Positions 15,714 to 25,684 of a stretch of DNA of 64,000 bases are shown here, piece by piece. This DNA is from Clostridium sp. CAG:780. Lineage in GTDB: Bacteria > Bacillota > Clostridia > TANB77 > CAG-508. The notes below the pieces were generated by a model that saw nothing but the letters and a program-made list of their open reading frames with translations, made no database searches and was not told the DNA's origin. The position numbers were made by a program, and so were the translations under genes. The DNA lies in assembly GCA_000434195.1 (NCBI GenBank), contig HF994471.1, positions 55,721 through 119,720 on the forward strand, given 5' to 3'. How positions within the stretch are numbered: position 1 is the stretch's first letter; each line of letters starts with the position of its first letter.

Positions 15714-17684
15714 CTATTTTTTCAATATTTCAGCTAATGTTATTATGTACATTGCATGAGACCAGCCTAAACCAATTACCCAATTTGGCTTCATTGTCTT
15801 GTTATCTACTTGTTCAGATAGAAATCCTAACTTTGTAGCACTTTTTGTAACAAATTCAAAGCACTCTAAAGCTTTTTTTCTGTTACCTGATTTTATGTAA
15901 TACAAAGCCATCCACAATGTAGCTATTGGCCAAGGACTATTTCCACCCATATAACTATCTTGTTCAAATCTTAAGTATCCACTAGTGTATGTTCTTAGTG
16001 TTAAATTTATTTTTTCAACTGTGTTTACTACTTTCTTTTCGTTTGGAGATAATAGTTCAAAAGGATATACTGTTCCTATCACACTAACGTCCATTTTACT
16101 GTCTTCTGTGTTTCTGTGCAATATTTTGGTATTTTCATCACAAAGATTTTTTTCGACATATTTTTTAATATCATTTATTTCATTTTTTATTTTTAAAGTA
16201 TTTTTTGAAATTTGCTCTAGCTTTAATCTATTGTTTTCATATTTTCCTTTTACTTTTTCATAAATTTGAGTCATGGCGTTTAGTCCCGCATATATGCTAG
16301 ATAGAGAATATAAATGAACTCCTTCATTCATCTCCCATAAATCATAGCTTGAATGTTTATATATTTTATCTGTTTCTTTGCCAGATTTTTTTACCATTTC
16401 CTCTATTTCTTTTTTTACTATGTCTTCTTCCTCTTTTTTGTCAAAGATATTATCTAAGTATTTGAACAAAAATCCTAAAGCATTTTCGCACATTTTTAAA
16501 TTATTATATAAAAATTTCTCATCCTTTGTTTTTAAGTAGTGATCATACACTCCAAATATTACGCTGGCTGTTTCGTCTATTTGGTAACCCCAGCATGGAG
16601 CCAATGTTCCATCTGTGTAAAATCTCTGTTCCCACATTCCGTTTGGACTTTGAGTTTTTCTGCAAAAGCTATCATAAAACTTTTCTGTTTCTTTTGTCAT
16701 ATTCAAAATGTCTAATGCTTTTGTTATAAAAACCGCGTCTCTTGGCCAACAGTATGAGTATCTTCCACTGTTTTCTAGGTTTTCGTCAACTTCTACTGCT
16801 GCTGATATTCCTCCAGTTTCTTCATTTCTCAAAAGTGGGAATAGAAGTATTGTTCTTTTATATATTTCTTTTACTTTTTGACTTACATTTTTATTTTGGT
16901 CATCATCTATTTTTAGTGAATCATGTTTACTTAAATAGTTACTCCAATATTTTTTAGCCTGCTCATATTCTTTTTTTACGTCTAGCTTTTTTAGATTTGC
17001 TATTTTTTCTTCTAATTCATCTATTGTTTTGAAGTTCTTATTTTCCTCGATTAAAATGTATAGTGAAAATTCCACACTTTCTCCTGGTTTCAATACACCA
17101 AGCGAATAACTTATTGCAGAATCATTTGACATTCCAATGTAATCTTTGTCTTCTAATATTGCGTCTCTAATTACATTTTCTACATCGTTTATTCTATGTC
17201 CATCTATATTTTGTTTTGCAAATGTTGCAAAATAGTATTCATGGTTATATTGTACTATTCCATTTTCTATTACTTTTGCAGATACCATATTGTTCGAATT
17301 ACTTAGTAGTTTTATACGAGCTAACATTTTTAAATCAAGGTCGATTTTGTTATTGTTTGTAAATGTGTATTTTTTTACTAATATGTTGTTTTTTATTGTT
17401 ACAAAATCTGTTTGTTTTGTTTTTAAGTTAAAGTACGTATTTTCTATTTCTGTATTTAAAATATTGGTATCTTCTGTATAATATTGGTTATATTTATTGT
17501 TTATATCTTCATGAAGATATACTATTGCAGAATCGTTTATTTTTAGCCCTATTTGAAATGTATCTATAAATTGCTTGTAATCAACATTTGGATAGTATAT
17601 TCTCAACATTTCTCCTTTATCACTGAATGTTGCTTTTATATTTTTATTTCCGATTACAGCATCATTAAAAAACTTGGTATTCAT
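15714..17684 (-). CDS. Glycoside hydrolase family 15 glucoamylase-like enzyme
   Basis: A 656-residue protein without a signal peptide, so probably cytoplasmic. The first 230 residues are rich in beta strands, as in the N-terminal domain of bacterial glucoamylases, and the rest matches the (alpha/alpha)6 catalytic barrel: YCWPRDAVF, GMWEQRFYTDG, SYDLWEMNEGVHLYSL and NWVIGLGWSHAM. The glutamate in the WEMNEG segment is the likely general acid. Such enzymes release glucose from alpha-glucans, which here would mean intracellular glycogen or maltodextrin breakdown. The start codon overlaps the stop of the MBL-fold gene upstream, so the two are translationally coupled. Confidence 0.88.
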   Translation of the reverse strand: MNTKFFNDAVIGNKNIKATFSDKGEMLRIYYPNVDYKQFIDTFQIGLKINDSAIVYLHEDINNKYNQYYTEDTNILNTEIENTYFNLKTKQTDFVTIKNNILVKKYTFTNNNKIDLDLKMLARIKLLSNSNNMVSAKVIENGIVQYNHEYYFATFAKQNIDGHRINDVENVIRDAILEDKDYIGMSNDSAISYSLGVLKPGESVEFSLYILIEENKNFKTIDELEEKIANLKKLDVKKEYEQAKKYWSNYLSKHDSLKIDDDQNKNVSQKVKEIYKRTILLFPLLRNEETGGISAAVEVDENLENSGRYSYCWPRDAVFITKALDILNMTKETEKFYDSFCRKTQSPNGMWEQRFYTDGTLAPCWGYQIDETASVIFGVYDHYLKTKDEKFLYNNLKMCENALGFLFKYLDNIFDKKEEEDIVKKEIEEMVKKSGKETDKIYKHSSYDLWEMNEGVHLYSLSSIYAGLNAMTQIYEKVKGKYENNRLKLEQISKNTLKIKNEINDIKKYVEKNLCDENTKILHRNTEDSKMDVSVIGTVYPFELLSPNEKKVVNTVEKINLTLRTYTSGYLRFEQDSYMGGNSPWPIATLWMALYYIKSGNRKKALECFEFVTKSATKLGFLSEQVDNKTMKPNWVIGLGWSHAMYIITLAEILKK

Positions 17685-19348
17685 TAGTTTTTCTCCTCTT
17701 TGTTTTCTATTATTTCTACTATTTTTCTTTCTAGTTCTTTTATTCTGTCATTAACTCTCTTGATTTCTTCATCATTCTTATCTTGGCCAAGTATATCCTC
17801 TTTTACAATGTTTTTCATATCTTCTATTTCTTCTTGCAATGTTTCCATTCTTTCTAGAACTTGTAATCTTAGATATTGTTTATCTACTTTTTCTTGGTAT
17901 TTTTTCTCCATTGCCAAGTTGTCATCTAATGTGTAGCTTTCTGCATATCCTGGTATTGTTACTGGTATTTGTGTGCTTTCTACTAATTTTCCTTTTAATA
18001 TTAGTTGAGCATTTGGCTCTCCATGTACTAAGAAGATGTGCTTTGGCTTTTTTATAAATGAATATACAAAATTTAATAACCATTCTTGATCTGCATGACC
18101 TGAATATGCCTCTATATACTCAACTCTTGCATTTACAGTTATTTCTTCACCAAATATTTTTACTTTTTTTGCTCCATCCACTATTGCTCTTCCAAGTGTT
18201 CCTGGTGCTTGATATCCAACAAATAATATTGTGCTGTTTGGATTCCATATATTATGTTTTAAATGATGTTTAATTCTTCCTACTTCGCACATACCACTTG
18301 CTGATATTATAACACATGGCTCATCGCTTTCATTTAACGCTTTTGATTCGTCTGCTGTTTTTGTAAATTTTAGTCCTGGAAATTCTAGCGGATTATCTCC
18401 TCTTGCTATTAATTGTTGTGTTTGTTCATCAAACAAATCCATGTTTTTCTTAAATATCTCTGTTGCAGATATTGCAAGAGGGCTATCTACATATACAGGA
18501 GCCTTCATTAAAGTTTCATATTCTTCTAAGAATTTAGGAGATTTATTTTCTGAGTCTTTTATCATATTTAGCTCATATAGAACTTCTTGTGTTCTTCCTA
18601 CTGCAAAAGATGGGATTACAACTGTTCCATTGTGTTCTAGTGTTTCTGTAACTATATCCAAAAATTGTTGAGCCTTATCTTTGGATTTCATGTGTAATCT
18701 ATCTCCATAAGTCGATTCCATTACTAAATAGTCTGTATCCTCTATCATTGTTGGTTCAGAAAGTAATGGTAAATCATTATTACCTAAATCTCCTGTAAAC
18801 ACTGTTTTTACTTCTTTTCCGTCTTCTTTTACCCATACTTCTATTATGGCAGAGCCTAACATATGTCCTGCATCATTAAATCTCACATGTATGTTTTCGT
18901 CTATTTCTATTATTTCATCATATTTTATTGGGCTAAATATTTCTAGGCACTTTGTCGCATCTTCTGCTGTGTATAGTGGTGGACGAGTTGGAAGTCCTTT
19001 TCTCTGTCTCTTTTTGTTTTTCCATTCATTTTCTTGTTCTTGAATGTGTCCACTATCTGGTAGCATTATTGAACATAAATCGCAAGTTGCTTTTGTTGCA
19101 TAAATAGGTCCTTTAAATCCCTCATTATATAGTTTTGGTATTCTTCCTGAATGATCTATGTGTGCATGTGTTAAAAGCATAAAATCTATTTCTTCTGGAT
19201 TATATAGAAATGGCGCTTCGTTCTCTAGTTCATCCTTCGCCTTTCCTTGATACATTCCACAATCTACTAGAAATTTTTTGCCAGCTCCTTCTACTAAAAA
19301 GTTTGAGCCAGTTACTGTTTTTGTAGCTCCTAAGAAAGTTATATTCAT
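17684..19348 (-). CDS. Beta-CASP metallo-beta-lactamase, putative RNA-processing nuclease
   Basis: I choose the ATG at 19348 (MNITFLGATKTVTGS), which matches where the family begins and has GGGAG nine bases upstream; an ATG six codons earlier overlaps the previous stop. Motifs are LTHAHIDHSG (metal site), DAGHMLGSA, TGDLGN, the beta-CASP blocks FAVGRTQEVLYEL and ISASGMCEVGRIKHHL, and YSGHADQEWLL. The C-terminal 60 residues form a charged coiled coil. This is the architecture of the YSH1/CPSF73-like bacterial group, distinct from RNase J. Substrate unknown; an RNA nuclease role is inferred from family. Confidence 0.88.
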   Translation of the reverse strand: MNITFLGATKTVTGSNFLVEGAGKKFLVDCGMYQGKAKDELENEAPFLYNPEEIDFMLLTHAHIDHSGRIPKLYNEGFKGPIYATKATCDLCSIMLPDSGHIQEQENEWKNKKRQRKGLPTRPPLYTAEDATKCLEIFSPIKYDEIIEIDENIHVRFNDAGHMLGSAIIEVWVKEDGKEVKTVFTGDLGNNDLPLLSEPTMIEDTDYLVMESTYGDRLHMKSKDKAQQFLDIVTETLEHNGTVVIPSFAVGRTQEVLYELNMIKDSENKSPKFLEEYETLMKAPVYVDSPLAISATEIFKKNMDLFDEQTQQLIARGDNPLEFPGLKFTKTADESKALNESDEPCVIISASGMCEVGRIKHHLKHNIWNPNSTILFVGYQAPGTLGRAIVDGAKKVKIFGEEITVNARVEYIEAYSGHADQEWLLNFVYSFIKKPKHIFLVHGEPNAQLILKGKLVESTQIPVTIPGYAESYTLDDNLAMEKKYQEKVDKQYLRLQVLERMETLQEEIEDMKNIVKEDILGQDKNDEEIKRVNDRIKELERKIVEIIENKEEKN

Positions 19349-19362
19349 TCGTTTTTCTCCCT

Positions 19363-20916
19363 TCATTTTTTACCTTTTATAAAGATCGGTATTTTCTTAT
19401 CCACCTTTACGTTTAGCTGGTTTAAGTTGTTCACAGTAGTGCATTCTTTTTCCTGTGCATCTTTTAAATCATATATGTTTATTGTTATGTAATACGTTGT
19501 TTCTTTTTCTGATTTTTCTTTTTTGGTATTTGTTATTTTTATCTCTACTTCTTTTAATTCGATAATCTTGGTATAAAATATATTTTTTAATATTGTATAG
19601 CAAAGGCTTGCACTGTCTGAAAAATTAGTAATTATTTCTCTGTCTATACTATTATCTATCAAACTATTCATTGCCTTTTTTAGTGGTTCTTGTAGCTCTT
19701 CTATATCTTTTATGTATTTTTGACTTGAAAAAGGTAGTAAACAGTAGTATCTAAATGTGTATATCATTTTTTCTAATTCATTCTTGTCAGTAGCTTTTTC
19801 TATATTGTTAGTGAATGTTTCCAGAAATTCTTTTTGTACATTTATGATATTTTCTTTTTCTATGTTTTCATCTTCTAGCCCAGCTATTATTCTGTTTAGT
19901 ACTGTATATTCGTTTTCTAATAATGTTTTTTGTTTTATAAATTCTTTTGGCTCTAGCATTTTGTTGCTTTGCTTTAATTCTTCTAATTTTTGGTTTCTTT
20001 CTTCTTCTAAAATTTTTATAAGGTATTTAACGCTAAAAATTTTGTCCTTATTTTCTAATTTTTCGTTTCTTGCGTAATACTCTTTTTGCAGTTTTGATTT
20101 GTCGTTTATCGTTTCATCTATTTGCTTTATTTCATTTGCTATTCTTTTTTTATCTTCTGTAATCTTGTTTAAAAACTGAGTTTTATTTAGCATTATATCT
20201 AATTTTTCTTTTTTTAATTTTTGTTGTTTATAGATTTCATCTTTTACATCTTTGTTTTTTTCTGCAATTATTGTCATTATTGCTATATATATCAGTTCTT
20301 CATATTGATAAGAGCTTAGTAATGTATTTAAATATTCATCTTCTCTGATTTTTATATTTGATAATATGATGTTTTGGAATATCAGATTTTTAATTATTTG
20401 TTCCGAGCTTAACCCACTGTTCCATGACCATCCATCAAAATCTCTTATTACTTCACAAGAATTTATGCTTCTTGCTTCTACCATAAATTCTTGTATAGCT
20501 TTTCCATAATAAGTATCTTGAAAATTGTTTTCTATATTTTTTCTTCTTTCTTCATATATTTTTTCTAACGAGTATAATAAGTCATTTTCATTTGCATATA
20601 CTAGTATTTCTCCATGTTTTGCATTGATTTTGCAAACTCCATTTGTTTCTTCTATTGGCTCAGCTTCTTTTGTTTTTGGTGTTACTATCTGTATTTGCTT
20701 GCAATCTTCTTTTACTATGTAAAGAATCTTTTCCATAAAGTCTTCTTTTGTTTCTGCATTTGTTTTTGCTATGCTATAATCTTTGTATCCGCTTTCTATT
20801 TTGTATAGCATGCTCAACAATAAGTTTTTTACTTCTTCATCAAATGGTTTTGTTTCTAGTATTTGTTCCAGTCTATTGTTATATTCGTTAGAGCTAATTT
20901 TTGAAAATATATTCAT
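19363..20916 (-). CDS. Unrecognised coiled-coil protein next to ftsK
   Basis: A 517-residue soluble protein with no signal peptide or membrane helix. Residues about 225-345 are dense in lysine, glutamate and isoleucine with heptad-like spacing (KKEKLDIMLNKTQFL, KRIANEIKQIDETIN), predicting coiled coil. The N-terminal 200 residues look globular (FDGWSWNSGLSSEQI), and the C-terminal part has beta-rich TTYYITINIYDL. No family is recognised. It starts 11 bases after the ftsK stop and ends overlapping the next frame, so it belongs to the ftsK operon. A link to chromosome handling or septation is possible from position only. Confidence 0.6.
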   Translation of the reverse strand: MNIFSKISSNEYNNRLEQILETKPFDEEVKNLLLSMLYKIESGYKDYSIAKTNAETKEDFMEKILYIVKEDCKQIQIVTPKTKEAEPIEETNGVCKINAKHGEILVYANENDLLYSLEKIYEERRKNIENNFQDTYYGKAIQEFMVEARSINSCEVIRDFDGWSWNSGLSSEQIIKNLIFQNIILSNIKIREDEYLNTLLSSYQYEELIYIAIMTIIAEKNKDVKDEIYKQQKLKKEKLDIMLNKTQFLNKITEDKKRIANEIKQIDETINDKSKLQKEYYARNEKLENKDKIFSVKYLIKILEEERNQKLEELKQSNKMLEPKEFIKQKTLLENEYTVLNRIIAGLEDENIEKENIINVQKEFLETFTNNIEKATDKNELEKMIYTFRYYCLLPFSSQKYIKDIEELQEPLKKAMNSLIDNSIDREIITNFSDSASLCYTILKNIFYTKIIELKEVEIKITNTKKEKSEKETTYYITINIYDLKDAQEKECTTVNNLNQLNVKVDKKIPIFIKGKK

Positions 20917-20927
20917 AAAACTCTCCC

Positions 20928-23264
20928 TTATGCTTGTTCTTGCGTATTTAATTCTTCCCAGCGTTCTTTTGTCATTAGAACTTCTCTAGGTTTGCTTCCT
21001 TGGTATCCAGATATTATTCCTCTTTCTTCCATCTGGTCTATTATTCTTCCTGCTCTTGCATATCCAACTTTAAATCTTCTTTGAATAAATGATGTTGACG
21101 CTTGTCCTGTTTCTATTACTGTTTGTATTGCCTCATTTAGCAATGGATCTGTTTCATCATCATCCATTATTCCTTCATCTATTTCTTTGTCTGTGCAATT
21201 TGCTTTTTCTATGTATTCTGTAATGTCGTCTCTATATGTTGTTTCTCCATTAGATTTTAAGAAGTCTACTATTTTTTCTACTTCTTTATCAGATACAAAT
21301 GCTCCTTGTACTCTGACAGGCTTTGGAGCACCTGTTGGGAAGAATAGCATATCTCCTTTTCCTAATAATTTTTCTGCTCCTACTTGATCTAATATTGTTC
21401 TAGAGTCTATTTGAGAAGATACTGCAAATGCAATTCTTGATGGTATATTTGCTTTGATTAAACCTGTGATTACATCTACAGATGGTCTTTGTGTTGCTAT
21501 TACTAAGTGCATTCCTGCTGCTCTTGCTTTTTGTGCTAATCTACAGATTGCACCTTCTACATCATTTTTTGCAACCATCATCAAGTCTGCAAGCTCATCT
21601 ATAATTATTACTATATGTGGTAATTTTCCTAGTGTATCTTCTTTTTCTACTGCATCATTGTATCCTGCTAAGTCTCTAACTCCTTTTGCAGCAAATTTTG
21701 TGTATCTATTTTCCATTTCTTGTACTGCCCAAGCTAATGCTCCTGCTGCTTTCTTTGGATCTGTTACTACTGGAATCATTAGATGTGGTATTCCGTTGTA
21801 TACCGAAAGCTCAACTATTTTTGGATCTACCATTATTAGTTTTACATCGCTTGGCTTTGCTTTGTATATGATACTTGCTATTAATGTGTTTATACAAACA
21901 CTCTTACCAGATCCTGTTGCACCAGCTATCATAACGTGCGGCATCTTTGCAATATCTGTTACTATTTCTTCTCCAGATACATCTTTTCCAAGTGCAAATG
22001 CAAGTTTTGATTTGTGATTTTTAAATGTATCTGTGTCTAATATATCTCTTAGATGTACTACTTCGCTTTCTTCATTTGGTACTTCTATTCCAACTGCTTG
22101 TTTTCCTGGAATTGGGGCTTCTATCCTTATAGTTTTTGCTGCTAAGTTAAGTGCTATATCATCTGCTAGATTTGCTATTTTACTTACACGAACTCCCTCT
22201 GATGGTTTTAATTCATATCTTGTAATCGCAGGTCCAACAGATACGTGTTCTACCTTTGCAACTACTCCAAAATTGTATAGTGTTTTTTGTAATTTAGATG
22301 CTGTTTCTGTTAAAGCTCTGCTATTTCCTTTTCCAGCTTTTTTATCTCCTTCTTTTAGAAGTGTTAGAGGTGGGAATTCATAGTTTTCGTCTTCAACTGT
22401 TATTGTATGTTCTAATTGTAGAACTTGTTTTGTTTCATCTTCTTTTGCTTTTTCTTGAGTCTTAAATAATGGATCTTCTATAAATTCTGGTGCCTGCTTT
22501 TCTTCTTTTTTATTTTTCTTGAATAATTTTTCTTCTTTGTCTATATTGAAAAGTTTTCCTTTTGGTGGTTCTTCATTATTTAAGTTAATTTTTAGCTGTT
22601 CTACATCAAGCGCTGCTTGTTCCTTTTCTAATTTCTCTCTTAATCTCTTTTCTTTCTTTGTTTCTTTTTTCTCTTTCTTATCCTCAACATCTAATAGTTT
22701 TTCTTCTGTTTCTTTTCTTTCTTTTACTCCTTCTACTGCTTCTGATATTTTATTTGCTAAATCTATTCCAAACATAGATACTGTAAGTGCAACAAGTCCT
22801 CCTATTGCAAGTACTACTGTTCCTGTTTTATCCAATAATTTTATTAATGGTATTGTTATAATTGAGGCAGCAGCACCTCCTCCTGAGCCTGTTTCTGCTC
22901 CAAGTTGGTAGAATTGTCCCATAACATCTTGCATTTGTTTATTGTCCACTGTTACTTGACCTTTGTTTATTGCATAAACATTCATTATTATCGCTATGCA
23001 GAGTAACATTAAAGCAAATTGAACAATCTTGCTCATCCATGCTGTCTCTTTTTGGCAAGCTATGTATATTGCAACAATAAAGATGCCAATAGGCAAAATA
23101 TACTCAACATATCCCATTATTCCACCTAAGAAAGGGCTTAGTGTTTCTCCTATTACTCCTGATTTTGAATATATTAATACTCCCATTAGTATGCTTGCTA
23201 ATATTAGTACTACCACTACTAATGTTACGTCTTGCTTCTTCTTTTTTCTTCCTCTCTTTGCCAT
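20928..23264 (-). CDS. ftsK: DNA translocase FtsK/SpoIIIE
   Basis: A 778-residue protein with four N-terminal membrane helices (between about residues 15 and 180), a charged linker (about 185-290) and the motor. The Walker [14 protein letters not shown] and Walker [14 protein letters not shown] are intact. The C-terminal gamma winged helix that reads oriented DNA motifs is present ([18 protein letters not shown]). It pumps DNA through the division or sporulation septum. In a spore former it could serve as SpoIIIE. An AGGAGG site precedes the start, and a hairpin with a T tract lies about 65 bases upstream, so the gene probably has its own promoter. Confidence 0.95.
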   Translation of the reverse strand: MAKRGRKKKKQDVTLVVVVLILASILMGVLIYSKSGVIGETLSPFLGGIMGYVEYILPIGIFIVAIYIACQKETAWMSKIVQFALMLLCIAIIMNVYAINKGQVTVDNKQMQDVMGQFYQLGAETGSGGGAAASIITIPLIKLLDKTGTVVLAIGGLVALTVSMFGIDLANKISEAVEGVKERKETEEKLLDVEDKKEKKETKKEKRLREKLEKEQAALDVEQLKINLNNEEPPKGKLFNIDKEEKLFKKNKKEEKQAPEFIEDPLFKTQEKAKEDETKQVLQLEHTITVEDENYEFPPLTLLKEGDKKAGKGNSRALTETASKLQKTLYNFGVVAKVEHVSVGPAITRYELKPSEGVRVSKIANLADDIALNLAAKTIRIEAPIPGKQAVGIEVPNEESEVVHLRDILDTDTFKNHKSKLAFALGKDVSGEEIVTDIAKMPHVMIAGATGSGKSVCINTLIASIIYKAKPSDVKLIMVDPKIVELSVYNGIPHLMIPVVTDPKKAAGALAWAVQEMENRYTKFAAKGVRDLAGYNDAVEKEDTLGKLPHIVIIIDELADLMMVAKNDVEGAICRLAQKARAAGMHLVIATQRPSVDVITGLIKANIPSRIAFAVSSQIDSRTILDQVGAEKLLGKGDMLFFPTGAPKPVRVQGAFVSDKEVEKIVDFLKSNGETTYRDDITEYIEKANCTDKEIDEGIMDDDETDPLLNEAIQTVIETGQASTSFIQRRFKVGYARAGRIIDQMEERGIISGYQGSKPREVLMTKERWEELNTQEQA

Positions 23265-23330
23265 TTGTTCCTCCTAGATTTATATTATTTGTTAGGTACA
23301 TTTTTGTACGTTTACATTGTATAACAAAAC

Positions 23331-23370
23331 AAAAAAAAAGTACATAGAATTTAATAAATTTTACATACTT
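23331..23370 (-). terminator. Terminator upstream of ftsK
   Basis: An imperfect stem with G-U pairs (about 23340-23353 with 23356-23369) is followed on the minus strand by a T tract of nine or more (A run 23331-23339). It ends the rsmD and downstream coiled-coil gene unit. Confidence 0.6.
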
Positions 23371-23379
23371 TTTTGCTTT

Positions 23380-23817
23380 TTATTTTACTTCTTTTCTATT
23401 ATTTTCAATTACTTTTAGAGCATCTTCTAATGTAACTTGAACGCCTGCTAAAATATTGTCAGCATACGCTTTTGTACCATTTGAAATCTCTCTTGCCATA
23501 TCATTTGCATTTTCTATTATTTTATTTTTTTGCTCATATGCTTTTTTGGTTATTTCATGCTCATCAATCATGGATATTATTCTATTTTCTGCCTCTTTTA
23601 CTATTTCTGCTGCTTCCTCGTTTGCCTTGCTAATAATCCTATCATGTTCCTCTTTTATAACCTTGGCTTGTTTTAGTTCTTCTGGCAATTTAAGTCTTAT
23701 TTCTTTGATTATCTCTAATAGTTCTTCTTTATCAAGCATAGCTTTATGAGTAAAAGGTATTTCTTTACTATTTTCTAGCATATCCTCTATCGTTTCTAAT
23801 AATGTGAAAATTTCCAT
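23380..23817 (-). CDS. Small coiled-coil protein downstream of rsmD
   Basis: The start is taken at 23817 (MEIFTLLETIEDML), which has a GGGG-type site; an ATG five codons earlier overlaps rsmD. The 145-residue product is largely helical: IIKEIRLKLPEELKQAKV, then KANEEAAEIVKEAENRI, the repeated alanine/glutamate pattern seen in DivIVA-like and ATP synthase b-like stalks. Homologs of this kind are commonly found beside rsmD or coaD in Clostridia and called ATPase without evidence. A membrane-curvature or scaffold role is conceivable. No catalytic motif is present. Confidence 0.65.
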   Translation of the reverse strand: MEIFTLLETIEDMLENSKEIPFTHKAMLDKEELLEIIKEIRLKLPEELKQAKVIKEEHDRIISKANEEAAEIVKEAENRIISMIDEHEITKKAYEQKNKIIENANDMAREISNGTKAYADNILAGVQVTLEDALKVIENNRKEVK

Positions 23818-23828
23818 GTTTTCCCCTT

Positions 23829-24380
23829 TCATTTAAGAAATATTAAAGATGCTCTTCCATATTTTCTTAAATCGTAAATTTCAAAATTTATATTTTTGTT
23901 TTCAATTTCTTGTAAATATTTGTCTGGTTCGTCAGTTTCTATGATTAGTTTTCCACAATCTTTCAACATTTGCGCATTTTTTATGTATTTCATTGCTTCT
24001 ATTGCACAATCTGCTTTATATGGTGGATCTAAAAAAATTATATCAAATTGTATTTTTTGTATATCCTTAAGACATTCTTTGTAGTCTTTGCTGTACACTT
24101 TTGCTTTTTGTTCTAAGTGAGTTTTCTGCAAATTCTTTTTTATCATTTCCACAGCTTTTGGATTATTGTCACATACATATGCTTGACTTGCTCCTCTACT
24201 AAGAAATTCAATCGCTATTGCTCCACTTCCTGCAAATAAGTCTAGCACTACTGAATCTTCTATATCTTTTTGGATTATATTAAAAAGTGATTCTTTTACT
24301 CTGTCTAATGTTGGTCTTGTTTTTATATCTTCTATTGAATGAAGTACTGTTCCTCTAGCACTTCCGCTTATTACTCTCAT
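23829..24380 (-). CDS. rsmD: 16S rRNA (guanine966-N2)-methyltransferase
   Basis: A 183-residue protein of normal RsmD length. It opens with MRVISGSARG and a TRPTLDRVKESLFNI segment, has the SAM-binding VLDLFAGSGAIAIE and the N6/N2 methyltransferase motif DPPY (FLDPPYKADC). It methylates G966 of 16S rRNA in the assembled small subunit. A GGAGGAG site precedes the start. The stop overlaps the first possible start of the next gene by four bases, so the two are coupled. A consensus promoter lies 52-79 bases upstream of the start codon. Confidence 0.95.
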   Translation of the reverse strand: MRVISGSARGTVLHSIEDIKTRPTLDRVKESLFNIIQKDIEDSVVLDLFAGSGAIAIEFLSRGASQAYVCDNNPKAVEMIKKNLQKTHLEQKAKVYSKDYKECLKDIQKIQFDIIFLDPPYKADCAIEAMKYIKNAQMLKDCGKLIIETDEPDKYLQEIENKNINFEIYDLRKYGRASLIFLK

Positions 24381-24431
24381 GCGTTCTCCTCCAAATATGT
24401 AGACAGATACTATTTTGATTTTATACTATAT

Positions 24432-24459
24432 ATTTTATATGTTTTTTGCCAGATGTCAA
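24432..24459 (-). promoter_or_regulatory. Sigma-A promoter of the rsmD unit
   Basis: TTGACA (24454-24459) and TAAAAT (24432-24437) are separated by 16 bases on the minus strand, about 52 bases before the rsmD start. Confidence 0.7.
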
Positions 24460-24543
24460 GTCTTATAATTGAATTGTAACATACATTTAATAGTGCTGTA
24501 ACATTTTCTGCCTTTTTGCAATCATTTTACAATAATTAATACG

Positions 24544-24571
24544 CCAAAAAGACTTGGCAAACGCCAAATCT
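24544..24571 (-). terminator. Intrinsic terminator after divIVA
   Basis: A 9-bp stem (24550-24558 with 24563-24571, one G-U pair) with loop GTTT is followed by five Ts on the minus strand. It closes the sepF-divIVA unit. Confidence 0.8.
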
Positions 24572-24612
24572 TTCTTTTGCTTTCGTTCATTTATATTTTT
24601 TGCTTTTGCTTC

Positions 24613-25068
24613 TTAATCTTGGTCTTTGTTAATATCTTTTATTAATTCTAATTGTGATATTAATAAAGATTCCATTTTTGCTTTGTATACATCAAATTGC
24701 TTTTGTGTTTCTTCAAGTTCCCTTTGTTTTATTGTTATCTGCTGTTCAAGCGCTGCTAGTGATTGTCTTGCATCAGCTTCTGCATTTTTTATTAATTGGT
24801 CTGCTTGTTGTTTTGCAACATTTTTTATATCTTCTGCCGTTGTTTGCGCTATTATTAATGTATTGTTAAGTGTTCCTTCTATTGATTTATAATGTTCTAA
24901 TTTCCCTTCTAGTTCTGCTAATTTATCTTGATTTTCACTTTTTTCTTTGTATAACTTTTCATAACAAACCGTTAGCTCATCTAAAAATTCGTCAACTTCC
25001 TCTACACTATATCCATTCATCATTTGTTTTGAAAACTTTTTGTTTTCAATTTCTAATGGTGTAATCAT
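24613..25068 (-). CDS. divIVA: DivIVA-family cell division protein
   Basis: A 151-residue protein with the DivIVA N-terminal domain: TPLEIENKKFSKQMMNGYS and VEEVDEFLDELTVCYEKLY, followed by a long coiled coil to the C-terminus. The membrane-curvature-sensing N-terminal aromatic is replaced here by the usual KKF pattern. DivIVA marks poles and septa and organises the Min system, or in clostridia polar growth and sporulation. It starts 23 bases after sepF and the pair is transcribed together, as in Bacillus. A good GGGGGAAT-type site lies upstream. Confidence 0.92.
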   Translation of the reverse strand: MITPLEIENKKFSKQMMNGYSVEEVDEFLDELTVCYEKLYKEKSENQDKLAELEGKLEHYKSIEGTLNNTLIIAQTTAEDIKNVAKQQADQLIKNAEADARQSLAALEQQITIKQRELEETQKQFDVYKAKMESLLISQLELIKDINKDQD

Positions 25069-25091
25069 CTTAATTCCCCCTGCTTTTTAAG

Positions 25092-25565
25092 TTAGTTATT
25101 TGTAGAATTTTTTAGCCAAGATACTGATAATTTGTTTTTTATTTCTTCTCTTGCCATTTCATTTGTTATTTCATAGTTAAATGGAGCTATTAAAAAGATA
25201 GAATTTGAAACTTTTTGGATGTGTCCATCTAATGCATGAACAGCACCACTAACAACATCTATAATTCTTCTTGCAACATCTTTGTTTACATATTCCAAGT
25301 TTACTATTACAGATTGTTTATCTTTTAATAAATCACATATATCTTCTGCTTGTTCAAATGTTGTTGGTTGTGATATAACCATTTTTATTTGTTGTGTTTG
25401 TGGTAAGCTTACAACTTTATTGTTGTTACGTCTTCCCCAAAGTTTATTCTCTTTATTTTCTTCCTCTTCTACTTCTTCGTTTACTTCTTCATAATCTTTC
25501 TCTTCGTTTTCTTCTGCATCCATTCCAAATGCGCCCCAGATTTTATTCATTATTGTCCCTGACAT
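25092..25565 (-). CDS. sepF: Cell division protein SepF
   Basis: The start at 25565 (MSGTIMNKIWGAFGM) is chosen because AGGAGG lies seven bases upstream; the longer frame lacks a site. The 157-residue protein has a short amphipathic membrane-targeting start, an acidic linker (residues about 20-45) and the SepF domain: VISQPTTFEQAEDICDLLKD, then VNLEYVNKDVARRIIDVVSG. SepF rings tether FtsZ to the membrane and align the septum. The neighbouring divIVA and the HlyD-like gene upstream follow the usual clostridial order. Confidence 0.93.
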   Translation of the reverse strand: MSGTIMNKIWGAFGMDAEENEEKDYEEVNEEVEEEENKENKLWGRRNNNKVVSLPQTQQIKMVISQPTTFEQAEDICDLLKDKQSVIVNLEYVNKDVARRIIDVVSGAVHALDGHIQKVSNSIFLIAPFNYEITNEMAREEIKNKLSVSWLKNSTNN

Positions 25566-25684
25566 TATAAACCTCCTAAATTTTATCATCCTTCGTTATA
25601 ATAACTAGTTATAGTATCTATCTTTTTTATCTTCTTGTCAATAGTTTTTTTATTTTGTAATTGTAATTTAAACAATTTGTAATA

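Noticed and set aside
21454..22017. A 187-residue plus-strand frame inside ftsK
   Set aside because: Shadow of the conserved FtsK motor domain; no ribosome binding site and no independent motif.
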